Of a DNA stretch of 64,000 bases, positions 42,265 through 51,728 are shown one piece after another; the first letter of the stretch is position 1; every line of letters begins with the position of its first letter. The position numbers were made by a program, and so were the translations under genes. The DNA comes from Ceriagrion tenellum (lineage: Eukaryota > Arthropoda > Insecta > Odonata > Coenagrionidae), in assembly GCA_963169105.1 (NCBI GenBank), contig OY720634.1:151473584-151537583 (forward strand), read 5' to 3'. The notes under the pieces were generated by a model, which ran no database searches, had not been told where the DNA came from, and saw only the letters and a program-made list of their open reading frames with translations.

Positions 42265-43636
42265 CAGATTTGTAAGGGCTGAAGCTTGTTATCGCCCATC
42301 TTGTAGCGTTGTACGTGATGATGCTGGAGGCCAATCTCCATTCCGTCCTGGCTGGACGGCTGGGAGGACTCCTTAGGCGCATCTCGACCTCCATAGAGCC
42401 TGGAAAATGGGTCTCCTGCATAAACTTTAGTGCTTCCTTGTCTGATGACGTGAATTCACCAGAGGGAAGCAGAAGAGACCCTACCCCTGCTTCTGGATCC
42501 TTTGACATGATCTTGTGAAATCTAGCAAGCTGTGGCACACCTTCCATGCTCTCGCAGAAGTTCTTCCAAGATTCTCTTTTGGAGCGCTTGATAGTCGCTC
42601 TGTATTTTCGCCGGGCTGCTCTATAGTTATCCCAGTCCCTGGTCAGGGTAGTTCTCTTTGCCTTGTTGAAGAGTTTCTGCGTCTCCTTCCGGAGATGTTC
42701 AAGTTCTGTGCCCCACCAGGGTAGCTTGCAGCCTTCTTTCCTGATTTTTAAAGGGCAACTGGCTTCATAGGATGTGATGATGCTTTCCTGGAGAAACTCC
42801 ACGGCAGCATCTATCTCGTCCACTTTCCTGAATTTAAAGGTGGGGGCTTCCGAAAGCATCCCCTCCAATGTTTTCCTGTACTTCCCCCAGTCAGTTGATC
42901 TGGGGTTCCTGTATGTTGTCAGCCTGTTGCTGACTTCCAGAAGGGTGAAATGTATGTGCCGGTGATCAGAAAGAGAGGCTTCACTCGACACTTTCCACCC
43001 TACCACGCTATTCACCATTGAGTTGGTGCAAAGAGTAATATCAATCACCTCTTCCCTTAATCTATTAGAAAAAGTGGGTCGTGATCCTTTATTAAGAATG
43101 GTTAAATCCGTAGACATGAGATACTCAAGAAGTGCCTCCCCTCTGTTGTTGGTGTCTCTGCTTCCCCACACAAAATGGTGAGAGTTGGCATCACACCCAA
43201 CGAGGAGGTCCCATTTTTTGGCCAGACAGAATCTTACCAATCTCTCCAGTTCCTCCGAGGGTGGTGGTCCTGGAGCATCGTATGGGTGGTATGTTGAGCT
43301 AATCACCAACCTCCTTTCGTTCCCACTGTCCCCAAGACTCAGCACAGCTGCTGCTTCGTCCCTGGCGGTAAATTCAGGTAAATGTATAGCATTTAACCCA
43401 TTAACAAAGATACAAGCTCTTGGTCTGTCGACCGAGGTACAACAAAATACTTTACCCTTGGTCATGTTCAAGCCTCTGACTCTGCCCTGGAAAGCCCAGG
43501 GTTCTTGAATCAAAGCGATTTTTACCTTACCTTCCGAGAGGATCCTTTGCAGGACCCCCGAGGCGGCCCTACTGTGTTGAAGATTGGCTTGGAGGCAATG
43601 AATGCCCTCCATGCTGATCCTTCTCCTTGGTGTCAA
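42092..43636 (-). CDS. LINE ORF2, endonuclease and start of RT
   Basis: 514 codons open. Residues about 10-230 form an AP-type (EEP) endonuclease with the usual motifs: LQANLQHSRAA, ALIQEPWAF, SSTYHPYD, LLVGCDANSHHFVWGS, EVIDITLCTN and LSDHRHIHF, so the nicking site residues (Glu, Asp, Asn, His) are in place. A basic linker follows, then the beginning of RT (GEDGIFPALLQEG, WRITKVVFIPKPGK). The frame is lost directly after KPGK. The Met at 43636 lies within the last 23 codons of ORF1 in another frame. The endonuclease part itself looks undamaged. Confidence 0.85.
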   Translation of the reverse strand: MTPRRRISMEGIHCLQANLQHSRAASGVLQRILSEGKVKIALIQEPWAFQGRVRGLNMTKGKVFCCTSVDRPRACIFVNGLNAIHLPEFTARDEAAAVLSLGDSGNERRLVISSTYHPYDAPGPPPSEELERLVRFCLAKKWDLLVGCDANSHHFVWGSRDTNNRGEALLEYLMSTDLTILNKGSRPTFSNRLREEVIDITLCTNSMVNSVVGWKVSSEASLSDHRHIHFTLLEVSNRLTTYRNPRSTDWGKYRKTLEGMLSEAPTFKFRKVDEIDAAVEFLQESIITSYEASCPLKIRKEGCKLPWWGTELEHLRKETQKLFNKAKRTTLTRDWDNYRAARRKYRATIKRSKRESWKNFCESMEGVPQLARFHKIMSKDPEAGVGSLLLPSGEFTSSDKEALKFMQETHFPGSMEVEMRLRSPPSRPARTEWRLASSIITYNATRWAITSFSPYKSVGEDGIFPALLQEGQNLVLLPIVRIFRSCLAYGYVPKTWRITKVVFIPKPGKTDYTV

Positions 43637-44345
43637 CCCCTTCCACCTCTGGGGTCTCTTGGGGTTCCTCGGGTTCGCCCATTTTTCCCAGGAAAGTTAT
43701 CTCAGCCCTCTGCATGCCGACATATCCCCGCAATTCTGGGCTGGATATGAAGGAGGCAGATGGCTCATCGACACCAAGGATGAACCTCGTGCCTTGGTTC
43801 ACCTCCTTCCGCTCATAAGGTCTCCAGAGAACTGTCTGGAGCCCCGAGTTAGACTTCCTCAGTCTGTCCAGGAGAGTTCTGACGTCGGGTTTGCTGAGCC
43901 CAGGAACCCACACCATCATCCTTCTCCTCTTTATAAGGCTGTCGGCATCCACAGCCTTAACGTTGGTTTCGCCGAAGGGTCCCATACGTTCCGCTGCCTC
44001 TACCAGCCAATTGGCAGTGTATTCATTTGGGCAAGCAAATACAACTGCTCCGTTTATAAGCCTGTTGGCTTCAATAAGAGGGACCTCCTGGTCCGCTGGG
44101 ACTGTGTCCCACAACTCCTCGACCTTTGCGACGGCCAGTTTGTGCCACACCTTGTTCATCATCACCTCCGGATAGGAGACTGGCACAATCGCACTCTTCT
44201 TGAGGTCGGCCGATTTAGCGGCCTGCGCATAAGATGATACCCTTGGTTTCTTGGCATCCTGTGCCAAGTTTTTAGGGGTATCCCCTGGGGCCCTTGTTCT
44301 TTTTTGGGGTGCACCTCTTGGGTTCCCAGCAGAACCCGCCTGCAA
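43569..44345 (-). CDS. LINE ORF1 with DUF4780 domain
   Basis: 258-codon open frame. After a basic leader (KRTRAPGDTPKN) comes a DUF4780-like domain, about residues 55-215: VPVSYPEVMM, VVFACPNEYTANWLVEAAER, LSKPDVRTLLDRL, LQTVLWRP, TRFILGVDEPSASF, LRGYVGMQRAEI. The C-terminus is acidic and hydrophilic. DUF4780 proteins are ORF1 products of arthropod LINEs and take the place of Gag in the RNA particle. The true N-terminus lies further upstream in another frame (44932-45446), so the protein is interrupted. Confidence 0.8.
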   Translation of the reverse strand: MQAGSAGNPRGAPQKRTRAPGDTPKNLAQDAKKPRVSSYAQAAKSADLKKSAIVPVSYPEVMMNKVWHKLAVAKVEELWDTVPADQEVPLIEANRLINGAVVFACPNEYTANWLVEAAERMGPFGETNVKAVDADSLIKRRRMMVWVPGLSKPDVRTLLDRLRKSNSGLQTVLWRPYERKEVNQGTRFILGVDEPSASFISSPELRGYVGMQRAEITFLGKMGEPEEPQETPEVEGVDTKEKDQHGGHSLPPSQSSTQ

Positions 44346-44931
44346 CCTAGGAGATCCGCTGGTGACGTTGCAATCACCGGTTTTTCCCCCAGTGGGAGAA
44401 CAGGCGATTAGGCTCCCGCCGCGGGATTACAACTTCCGCCCCCGATCTGCAAGCTTTCGCTTATTGCCGAGGACAATGGAAGAGGTGGGAGGAAAGGATG
44501 GGTAGGGAAGGTTAGCGAAACCACTGCCCCTTCGAGACCGACACCAATGAGGCGAATTGAGGTCAAAAGGACCTCAAGGGCCTCCGCCTCCCCGAAGTAC
44601 TCGTTTTAGTTTGGTTCCCCAAAACAACTGAGACGAGTCACCGTCGGCTCCGCTTTCGCTAGAGCCTACCGCACATCTCTGCGTACCGAGAGAGCCTGTT
44701 GCCCAAATAATTGGGATTAGGTATCCCTCTGATTCGCTTTTTGGGTTGCCGCCGTGCGGTCTGCCGACTTACGTCATTGGAGTGAGGATCACCGGACCCA
44801 ATGGAGGGTCAAAACGGACCAATTTTGGTCAAATGTGTGAGTACAACCCACTCCTCAATAGGTCCCGACAACCCATCCCAGTGGGAGGACAGTGGGGAGG
44901 AGGGGCAGGACCCCTTGAGGTTGTTGCCTTA

Positions 44932-45446
44932 TTAGCGCGGTCTGTCTCTCTCTCTTCTCCGTCTTCTCCTGGCTGCGCCACTTTCTTTAGATTTGGTGGT
45001 GAGCTTTTCCATTTTATTGGAGATGCTCCCCAGCGTAATGATGGAGGCTTCCAAGTCCGACTTAGGGGATCCGGATACAGCCTTCAAGGTGGACTCAGAG
45101 GAGTCCGACAGCATCTCCCCCTCCTCCACTGCTCCAGAGGGGTGACAGGAAGGTTTGGGATCCCTCAAGGGGACTCCCTGGGTAGGGGTTATGGGAAGAG
45201 AGTCCTCAACAGTGCATTCTCCGTCCCCAGAGAAATAGGACTTGCGTCCATAGATGGAGTTCGCCTTACGGCAACCTCCGGAAGATTTTTGTTTGATTTA
45301 GGTTCCATAGAAATCCCACGAGTAGCTAGGGAAATAAATGGTCCGCCCACACAGAGCCCCGCTTGCATGGGTAAGGCTAAATAAAACCGGAGGTCGCCCT
45401 GTATCCGGAGTTTCCCCGTTAACGACTTCTTACCCTCCATTGGCAC
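44932..45446 (-). pseudogene. LINE ORF1 N-terminal region, frameshifted
   Basis: Two minus-strand frames, 45446-45189 and 45168-44932, follow one another with a frameshift between. They give a Ser/Glu-rich then coiled and basic leader (EEGEMLSDSSESTLKAV, SKSDLE-like, RRRRRRERDRPR), as seen before the DUF4780 domain in this LINE group. The stretch 44931-44346 connecting to ORF1 proper is GC-rich and open in places. The 5' UTR would lie at 45447-45627. Confidence 0.5.
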
Positions 45447-45627
45447 GGGGAGTCACCGTAGTGAGGGGAGCTAGTTATCGACCAGCCGGGTCTAGATCCG
45501 TAATATTCAGCGAAAACCAGCGGCACCTCGTGGAGGATGTGGCTCTTCACCACGCATGAAGGTCTTGGTGGGCAGTGAGCATGTTCTGCTCTGCTACCCA
45601 CCCTGGGATCACACATCCCTCGCCCCC

Positions 45628-45641
45628 CAGTGGGTCACTTA
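45628..45641. repeat. Right target-site duplication of the LINE
   Basis: CAGTGGGTCACTTA, partner of 39864-39877 with one substitution. It marks the 5' end of the minus-strand LINE at 45627. Confidence 0.8.
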
Positions 45642-48194
45642 CTTATGGCTTTATCAGATATTCAGACAGATCACAAGACAAAAAACAATGAAAACAAAAT
45701 TTTCAAATGTCCTTGGCCCTCAAAGCAATGAATGACCCACCCAACTATTAATGCTCATATGTACCTAGTGTCATGTAGTATCTACATTTTTAAAAATTGT
45801 CATGGGTCACTTATGGCTTTAGAAGTATAATGACCATATAATTCCCACCGTAATTTGTGATCTTGAACTTTGACCTCTATTCAAGGTCAAACAAGTCAGA
45901 TTAAAGAGAGGGGAAACTTCACTTTTTCTTATCACACTATGTACTACTAACATTTCCGGAAAGTTTGAGGAAAATTGAAGGTATCAACTATCACAAGTTG
46001 TCCAGCTTTATAAAAAATGGCTCTTCATACTAGTCATGTGGTCAGGATTTGATCAAATCTTATCAAATCCATGGATTCAAGATTCGATCAAATACTTCCA
46101 AAAAAGATTTGATGGAATTAAAATCTGGTTGTGCGGGTGGCATATACACTACGTTACTGCAATCTTTGTTGTCCATCATATATTCATTCGAAATTAACCT
46201 CAGAATCAACCATTTCAATGCAGTTACACTTCTAAAGTGATGTCGTGTGGGCGAACATTCATTATACCATAAAATATGCATATAGGGGAGATTTTTAGAG
46301 CTCTTAGACATATTCAGTTTCAATTAGAAATCCCTGCATGGAGCATTCACAATGCTTAATGACCTTCCAGATAATTTGTATGCCAACATGTGTGCACCAC
46401 AGATGCCTGCTGTTTTCATTATTTATTCAACAGTTTACCAAAAACATTTCTTTTTGTTTTTGAAAAATATAGTTTTGAGCTGCAGAAAAATAACAGCTAG
46501 CATAGAATGCATTATAAAAACATTGCTTTTATTATGCCATGAAATTTTCTCGGAACTGTTTTTGGTGCTCCACCATACCATGGTTCAGCCGGTAGAGCAA
46601 AGTAAATTTAGTCAGTCCTCTTTGAGAATTAAAAACATTCTAAAATAACATCAAATATAAATATGGGTGAAAGTGAAATGTGCTGAAATACAGAAATTCA
46701 TAATCACGAGACCAATTGCTGACAGGAAAGAGAGGTAGTTCTCTCCTTATCATGAAGAGGTCATTATATTCAAAATTTAACCATTATATCGATAATCTAG
46801 AATCAGGGTTTGAAACTCTGTTGTACCATTTACTGCAGAATTCTGATATTACATCCCGTGATTGCATCTCTAAAGTCACTCACTGAGGTAATGCACCTAA
46901 AAATGTTCAATTTTAGACGGTATAACAGCAAAAGTTTGCTATTTAGCGAAATAAATTACTAGAAATATTTAGGAACACCTCATTAAAAAATAACTAAGAA
47001 TGCATATACATACGCAAAAAAATTCAGTTGTGTTCACTGAACTATCTTTCTTTATTCCTCACTGAAAAAGAAATAAAGACTTTATTGTGAAGCAAATTTC
47101 TGCAGATTTCCACTGTTTTTTTTACAGCAAAATAATAGATTAAGGGTAAACCTAAAACAACTCATGGGTTCTTAACTTGAGAAGAAAATGTAAACATTGA
47201 TTTGAATTTGTTTTAAAAAATATGTAATTATTTATTCATGTATTGGTAATGATAGGAACTGAGAAATATAACTTAGAGAAAGCACAATTTGGATTTGAGA
47301 TTCAGTATTTGAGAGTTGATAAAAAAAGGAGATCCAACTTCGGGATTCGGATTCCATAAATTTTGGATTCAACCCATCACTACTTAATACTGTCAGTTGG
47401 CTCATACTCATTTACTCAAGCTAGGTTCCCTTCAAAATATCTACATTGTGAGCCAACATACTATTGCCTGTGACACACCATCTATTGGGAGGTCAATGTA
47501 ATGTACTGACTGACAAGGATACAATTATGAAGACTTTTTACTTAGTATTTATACTTTTTACTATGTATATTTTAGGGCATTTAGAGTGAGTTATCATTTC
47601 ACCTAGAATTCAATTCAATTCAATGAGACCAAATTCACAATGAATTTGGTTTCATTTTAAAGAGAACCATATCACCTTTCTAAAGATACTTAAATATCAA
47701 CCACTTGCACATATTTTTGAGTTATTAGCCAAAATAATAAAAGTGGTTGTAATGGGAAATGGTAAGTGTATCCACTCCATAGCCTCCATTTATGAAATGA
47801 GGAATTCAGAATTCATAGATATGGTCAGAAATTTAATTGTCGAGAGTTAATGTTATCTCAACTGTTACAGAAAATTTCAATAACACACTGTAGTAATAGT
47901 AACAGAATTGCAAAAAACCTATTGTAAAAGCATTTTCACCCAATGGCAAGGTAAAAATAGATTAGAGTCAAATATATAGACATATTTATTTACTTTCGGA
48001 GAATTTCAGCTTTATGTCACTATGTTTTTGTGACATTAACATAAAAATATTTACCTCATACTTCTTACAGGTGTGAAATAAAGAAGTAAAATTTCAATAT
48101 TGTCTCTATTATTGACTAGGGAAAAATCTCGCTCACAGTACCTAAAGCTAGGAGTATGAAATCAATGTGTATCATCTCTATCCTTGCTGGCAAT
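45642..48194. other. Unassigned AT-rich stretch
   Basis: No gene. GAACTTTGACC near 45853 links to the repeat left of the LINE. A motif TTGGATTCAACCCATCACTA at 47373-47392 resembles the end of a common hAT-type miniature element (TAGTGATGGGTTGAATCC on the minus strand), but no partner end was found. A hairpin (ACCAAATTCA/TGAATTTGGT) lies at about 47625-47655 after an (AATTC)n run. Confidence 0.4.
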
Positions 48195-48416
48195 TTAACC
48201 CTTCGAGTGCAGCATGATGTGATATCACATCATGGTTGCCTTTACTCTGGTGCTGATGACTTGATATCACGTCAAGGGTACCGTGAGTGTTCCAGCTTTC
48301 ACTAGGCCCCCTCGAGAAAGCTGGAACACATACGGTACGCATGACATGATAACACATCAGAACCAGCGTAAAAATACCATGTGAGATATCACGTCATGCC
48401 GCACTCAAAGGGTTAA
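48195..48416. mobile_element. piggyBac-type MITE, TTAA-flanked foldback
   Basis: The element is bounded by TTAA on both sides (48195-48198 and 48413-48416). The ends CCCTTCGAGTGC and, inverted, CCCTTTGAGTGC have the CCYT start typical of piggyBac termini. The whole is an imperfect palindrome with arms of about 105 bp meeting near 48306 at TTCCAGCTTTC/GAAAGCTGGAA. Smaller palindromes (TGATGTGATATCACATCA) lie inside the arms. It encodes nothing and would depend on a piggyBac transposase elsewhere. Confidence 0.8.
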
Positions 48417-49945
48417 CCTCAAAGGTTGCCACACTTCCATTACCTTATAATTATAACAATAACAATGTAAATATCATACAAGATGGTGTAAATGAATAAG
48501 AAGATTTTTATTCAATTCATACTAAGTTCACTTCAAAACGTGAACTATACAACATTAATGTAAAATATAATTGCAAAATGATCAGATATTTACTAGAAGC
48601 AATTGGCAGTGACTTGAGTCTATGGTGATTGCCATGTTGAGTTACTCCTCAACGTGTTCACCCTCAGCTCACAACATCAACAAGTTCACGAACTAGAATC
48701 AGCACATTATTAAAAGGTCAAAAAATATCTTTGGTACATGTCAATATTGCTTATCATGCTGTCTCACAATGTAATAAACAGCAACACATTTTTTGTCTAA
48801 CAAAAATATAAAATCGACTCTGTTTCCCATAACTTACTTCTATACTAGGTGAAGTATATGACAAGCAATTCAATAAAAGCATCCGAAAATAAGAGATCTA
48901 TGAATAGGTCTCTGGAAGCAATTATCATCACTGCCAGTCACATTATGGCACATTTTTTGGGAAGATTGAGGTATGAATTGACTACCCTCTTCATCAAATA
49001 GATAAACTACAGGAAAAATGAGTAATAGAAAACTAGGGAATCCTTGGTGATTTGCTGGAATAATAAATATTGAAAAGAAAAAAATTGGGGTGCTGACAAC
49101 AAGGCCATAATGATGGAATGATACGTTTGAAGTAGCAATAAGAATACTTATGCCGACTTCATTCACATGAGATAAAATTAGAACTGAAGTGAAAAAATGA
49201 GGGGTTAAAAAAGATTAACATTCATCTTATTAAAAACAAAGAGGTAGACATGGGATTAAATGATCTAGATTGGTAAGATTGACATTAAAGTCAGGTGCCC
49301 AGCAGTGGCAAATGGTTAATACATACCTAGACATTTGTACAATTTTCAGAAGTATGGGTAAAAGAAGTATATATTACTTCATGAGTGTACTACATATGTT
49401 TTCATTGACATTCTTTGGCATACGCGAACAAAACATGTCTCCTAGTAGTTATAACATCAAATTCAGCACTTCCCAACTCAATTAACTTATCTCTGACTCA
49501 GTGCGACCACACTGGATTACTCATAAATGGTACTATTTTTGGGGGTTAAGTTATAATAAAATGGCTATATTTCATTAATCCCAAATTTCTAAATTCACTG
49601 TGCTATTCCTCAACACACTTCTGAATTTTTTAAAATATCAAAGAAAAATGATGCTAAAGGGGTAAGGGATTCAATTATCTTTCAGCTTGGCACTCATTCC
49701 ACACAAAACAATAATCAACTTTCCACTGGGCCACTGGGAGACAAAGGAGGTAACACAGGGCACTTGTAAAAGCGTCATCCTCATTTTGAAGAAACAAATT
49801 ATATCACTTCCACACGCACAGAACTTGTCTTTTTTCATTCCCTGAAATTTCCAGGGATAATCCACATACGCTTTGAGTAACTTGGATTCTACATACTAGT
49901 CCAATGCAAACAGATGAGTCCTCCAAGTGATGTATAACATCAATT
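48417..49945 (-). other. Probable 3' UTR and downstream flank of the laminin gene
   Basis: Lies directly downstream of the laminin stop codon on the minus strand. No reading frame is convincing. Minus-strand AATAAA occurs at about 48513-48508, which would give a 3' UTR of some 1.4 kb, but other cleavage sites are possible. I cannot fix the end without transcript data. Confidence 0.35.
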
Positions 49946-50068
49946 TTAAGGCTCCAATTTTACCCTCTTCCAACACCCAGAGGGTAGTGAGTTCTTTATG
50001 TCCTCAATATTCGATACTTCTGCCTGCAAGCGTTTCACCTCCGCTTGATAATCCTTCAAATTCTGAGT
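49946..50068 (-). CDS. LanB2: Laminin subunit gamma, terminal coding exon
   Basis: 40 codons and the stop, after acceptor CCCTTACAG. It encodes the end of the coiled coil (TQNLKDYQAEVKRLQAEVSN) and the C-terminal tail IEDIKNSLPSGCWKRVKLEP. Human laminin gamma-1 ends with a closely similar NLEDIRKTLPSGC block, so the gamma-chain identity is firm. The Cys in PSGC is the one that links gamma to beta at the end of the long arm. A Glu stands next to last; in vertebrate gamma-1 the integrin-critical Glu is third from the end. The protein is secreted into the basement membrane as a heterotrimer with alpha and beta chains. Confidence 0.93.
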   Translation of the reverse strand, partial: TQNLKDYQAEVKRLQAEVSNIEDIKNSLPSGCWKRVKLEP

Positions 50069-50599
50069 CTGTAAGGGAATGAGTGAATGATCATTGAAAA
50101 TTAATCATTTATTTATAAATAACTGCCCATCATTTGAGGCTCAATGTTTCATGCCCCTCAATTCCTCCCATGAACAATATTGTTTTTTCCCTCTCCCTCT
50201 GCTAAACGATCATGAATTTTCTCCTGAGTTACTGGGAGGCAAAGGAGGTAATATAAGGCACTTGTAAAATCTTTATTTCAAAGAAACCCAAAAACTTTCC
50301 AAGAATTCCCTTAAAATCCAAAAATATCCTGAGATGGTAGGTCTTCACCCTTTCCTTCCCCTAATTATTTTTATGATATACTTTGTATCATGACCCACTC
50401 TTGTGAGCACCACGACTTGAACTTAGAACATTTGTGGCCATGAAAACATTTTTTTAAATATGCTTAAGGACTTTTTGCAAACATACATTTTACTGTGTTC
50501 AAGAGTATCAAAGCTAAGGAGAGGATTTAAAGACACTGGCTGTTAAGTTCTTAACCAAATCGGTAACATGTAGAGACCAATTGAGGGTATCGGAATTTT

Positions 50600-50790
50600 T
50601 TTGGTTCTCCTCGCTTTGCAGCATTTTTGTGGATGACAGTTTCACCGGCATTCCAGTCGGCATCATCAGGTCCTACTGAACAGGAGAATCGTCTGCCACT
50701 ATATATGGTCATTCACAAAAATACTGCTATGTGTGGAGAACCCAAAATATTCCAATACATAGGAAAACCGTGGAAGCCTTCGTAACACTA
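50600..50790 (-). mobile_element. Penelope-like fragment with hammerhead-like core
   Basis: Second copy of the fragment at 14470-14740, inside a laminin intron. On the minus strand from 50673 to 50631 it reads GGAC, CTGATGA, a GCCG/CGGT stem with an ACTGGAATG loop, GAAAC, TGTC, ATCC. That is the order of a hammerhead ribozyme with very short stem III. One extra U after CTGATGA and an imperfect stem I (the GTCC expected to pair with GGAC is ATCC here) may weaken it. Inverted arms GGTTCTCC..GCATTTTTGTG flank it. AAAACCGTGGAAGCCTTC follows at 50764. Confidence 0.55.
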
Positions 50791-50829
50791 ATCAAGGGTG
50801 TCTGCAAGACATACCTTAAACTTTAATAG

Positions 50830-51400
50830 AAGATGAAATTCAGATAGGCTGATTAGAAGTTGTCAGAGTCTTTCAGGGGTTCTGGACATGAATATTAACA
50901 CAAGTCATCTCGATATCATTCCAAGCAATGCTGTATGTATTTGAATCACAAAATTTCAGCATCTCATCAATTGTATGCATAATTATAAAGATCAGATAAA
51001 TTTGGGGATGTCACCAAATTAGTGGTGTCATCAGCAAGCATAGCAGAGAAACACTTAGAAAATTGATGACGAAGGCCATTGATACAAATTATGAACAAAA
51101 GAAAGCCCTTGAAAAACCCGAATCCTTGAGGAGTATGGACCCACAAGGAACACCAACTTATGTTCTTATTAAGCCATTTTGTGCAATTCCAGCAGCTTGG
51201 CATTGAGTAAAACAGACCAATTGTGATCAATGACAGAGGAAGGGAAAAATGCAACTTATGGGCTTGTCAATAATGCCAAGATGTTATATGTTATATTTCA
51301 ATGATACTCGGGTCAACACTGATAAATGCATTTTTAGGTCAAATGAAATGGTTAAAACATAGCCATTGATTCAGCCCCTGAATTCACTTGTCAAAATATT
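50830..51400 (-). pseudogene. LINE reverse transcriptase remnant in a laminin intron
   Basis: A minus-strand frame (51254-50967) contains PQGFGFFKGFLLFIICINGL, HQFSKCFSAMLADDTTNLV, a damaged PQGS.LGPLLF.IYIN plus (Y)ADD block of a CR1/L2-like RT. Upstream (51400-51255) a relic of the D..KAF..VD.SI block can be read across stops. Decayed and 5'-truncated; sense orientation with respect to the gene. Confidence 0.6.
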
Positions 51401-51615
51401 GAAAAATGGTTGTGTTTATTGAGATGCCTCTTCTGAAGCCATGTGAGTATCAGAAATCAGATGAAAGAATTAAAGATACTGACACAGTCCATGAAGAAAC
51501 AACTTGGAAAATGTTTCAGAAAAAATTGGTTCATATGAGCTGGAACACTGGGCAATATTATTACCACTCTTCCCTTTCACTGTATCGCCCACAAGTAACT
51601 GCAAATTTCACTCAC

Positions 51616-51728
51616 CTGCTGAATTTTGATTGACCTAAGTTCATCCATTCTTTTGTCAAGGTCTGCTTGAGCAAACTCTTTCTCAGCAGCTGCCAGTCGT
51701 TTTTCCAACTCATTAAGCTCTTCTTCGT
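51616..51728 (-). CDS. LanB2: Laminin subunit gamma, penultimate exon
   Basis: 113 nt between acceptor TGATATTAG and donor CAG/GTGAGT. It begins with two bases that complete the Asp codon split from the previous exon (phase 1) and ends in phase 0. It encodes DEEELNELEKRLAAAEKEFA and DLDKRMDELRSIKIQQ. The match to the gamma-1 coiled coil (a short linker, then LNELE..L.KA, then DLD.K..DL) is collinear with no gap. Heptad-repeat hydrophobics are kept. No stop or frameshift. Confidence 0.92.

Larger units (their letters stand above)
39878..45627 (-). mobile_element. Nearly complete Loa/Jockey-type LINE, 5.75 kb
   Basis: Minus-strand non-LTR retrotransposon with all domains in order: ORF1 with DUF4780 (from about 45446 to 43569), then ORF2 with endonuclease, reverse transcriptase, RNase H and a CCHC-type zinc knuckle (43636 to 39964). 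It ends in an AATCTAATC tail. A 14-bp target duplication lies at 39864 and 45628. RNase H in a Jockey-like LINE together with a DUF4780 ORF1 points to the Loa group. ORF1 and ORF2 overlap by 68 bases in different frames. ORF2 has several frameshifts and stops, so the copy is dead but young enough to be followed base by base. Confidence 0.85.

Noticed and set aside
43602..44237. 211-codon plus-strand frame
   Set aside because: Antisense of the DUF4780 ORF1.
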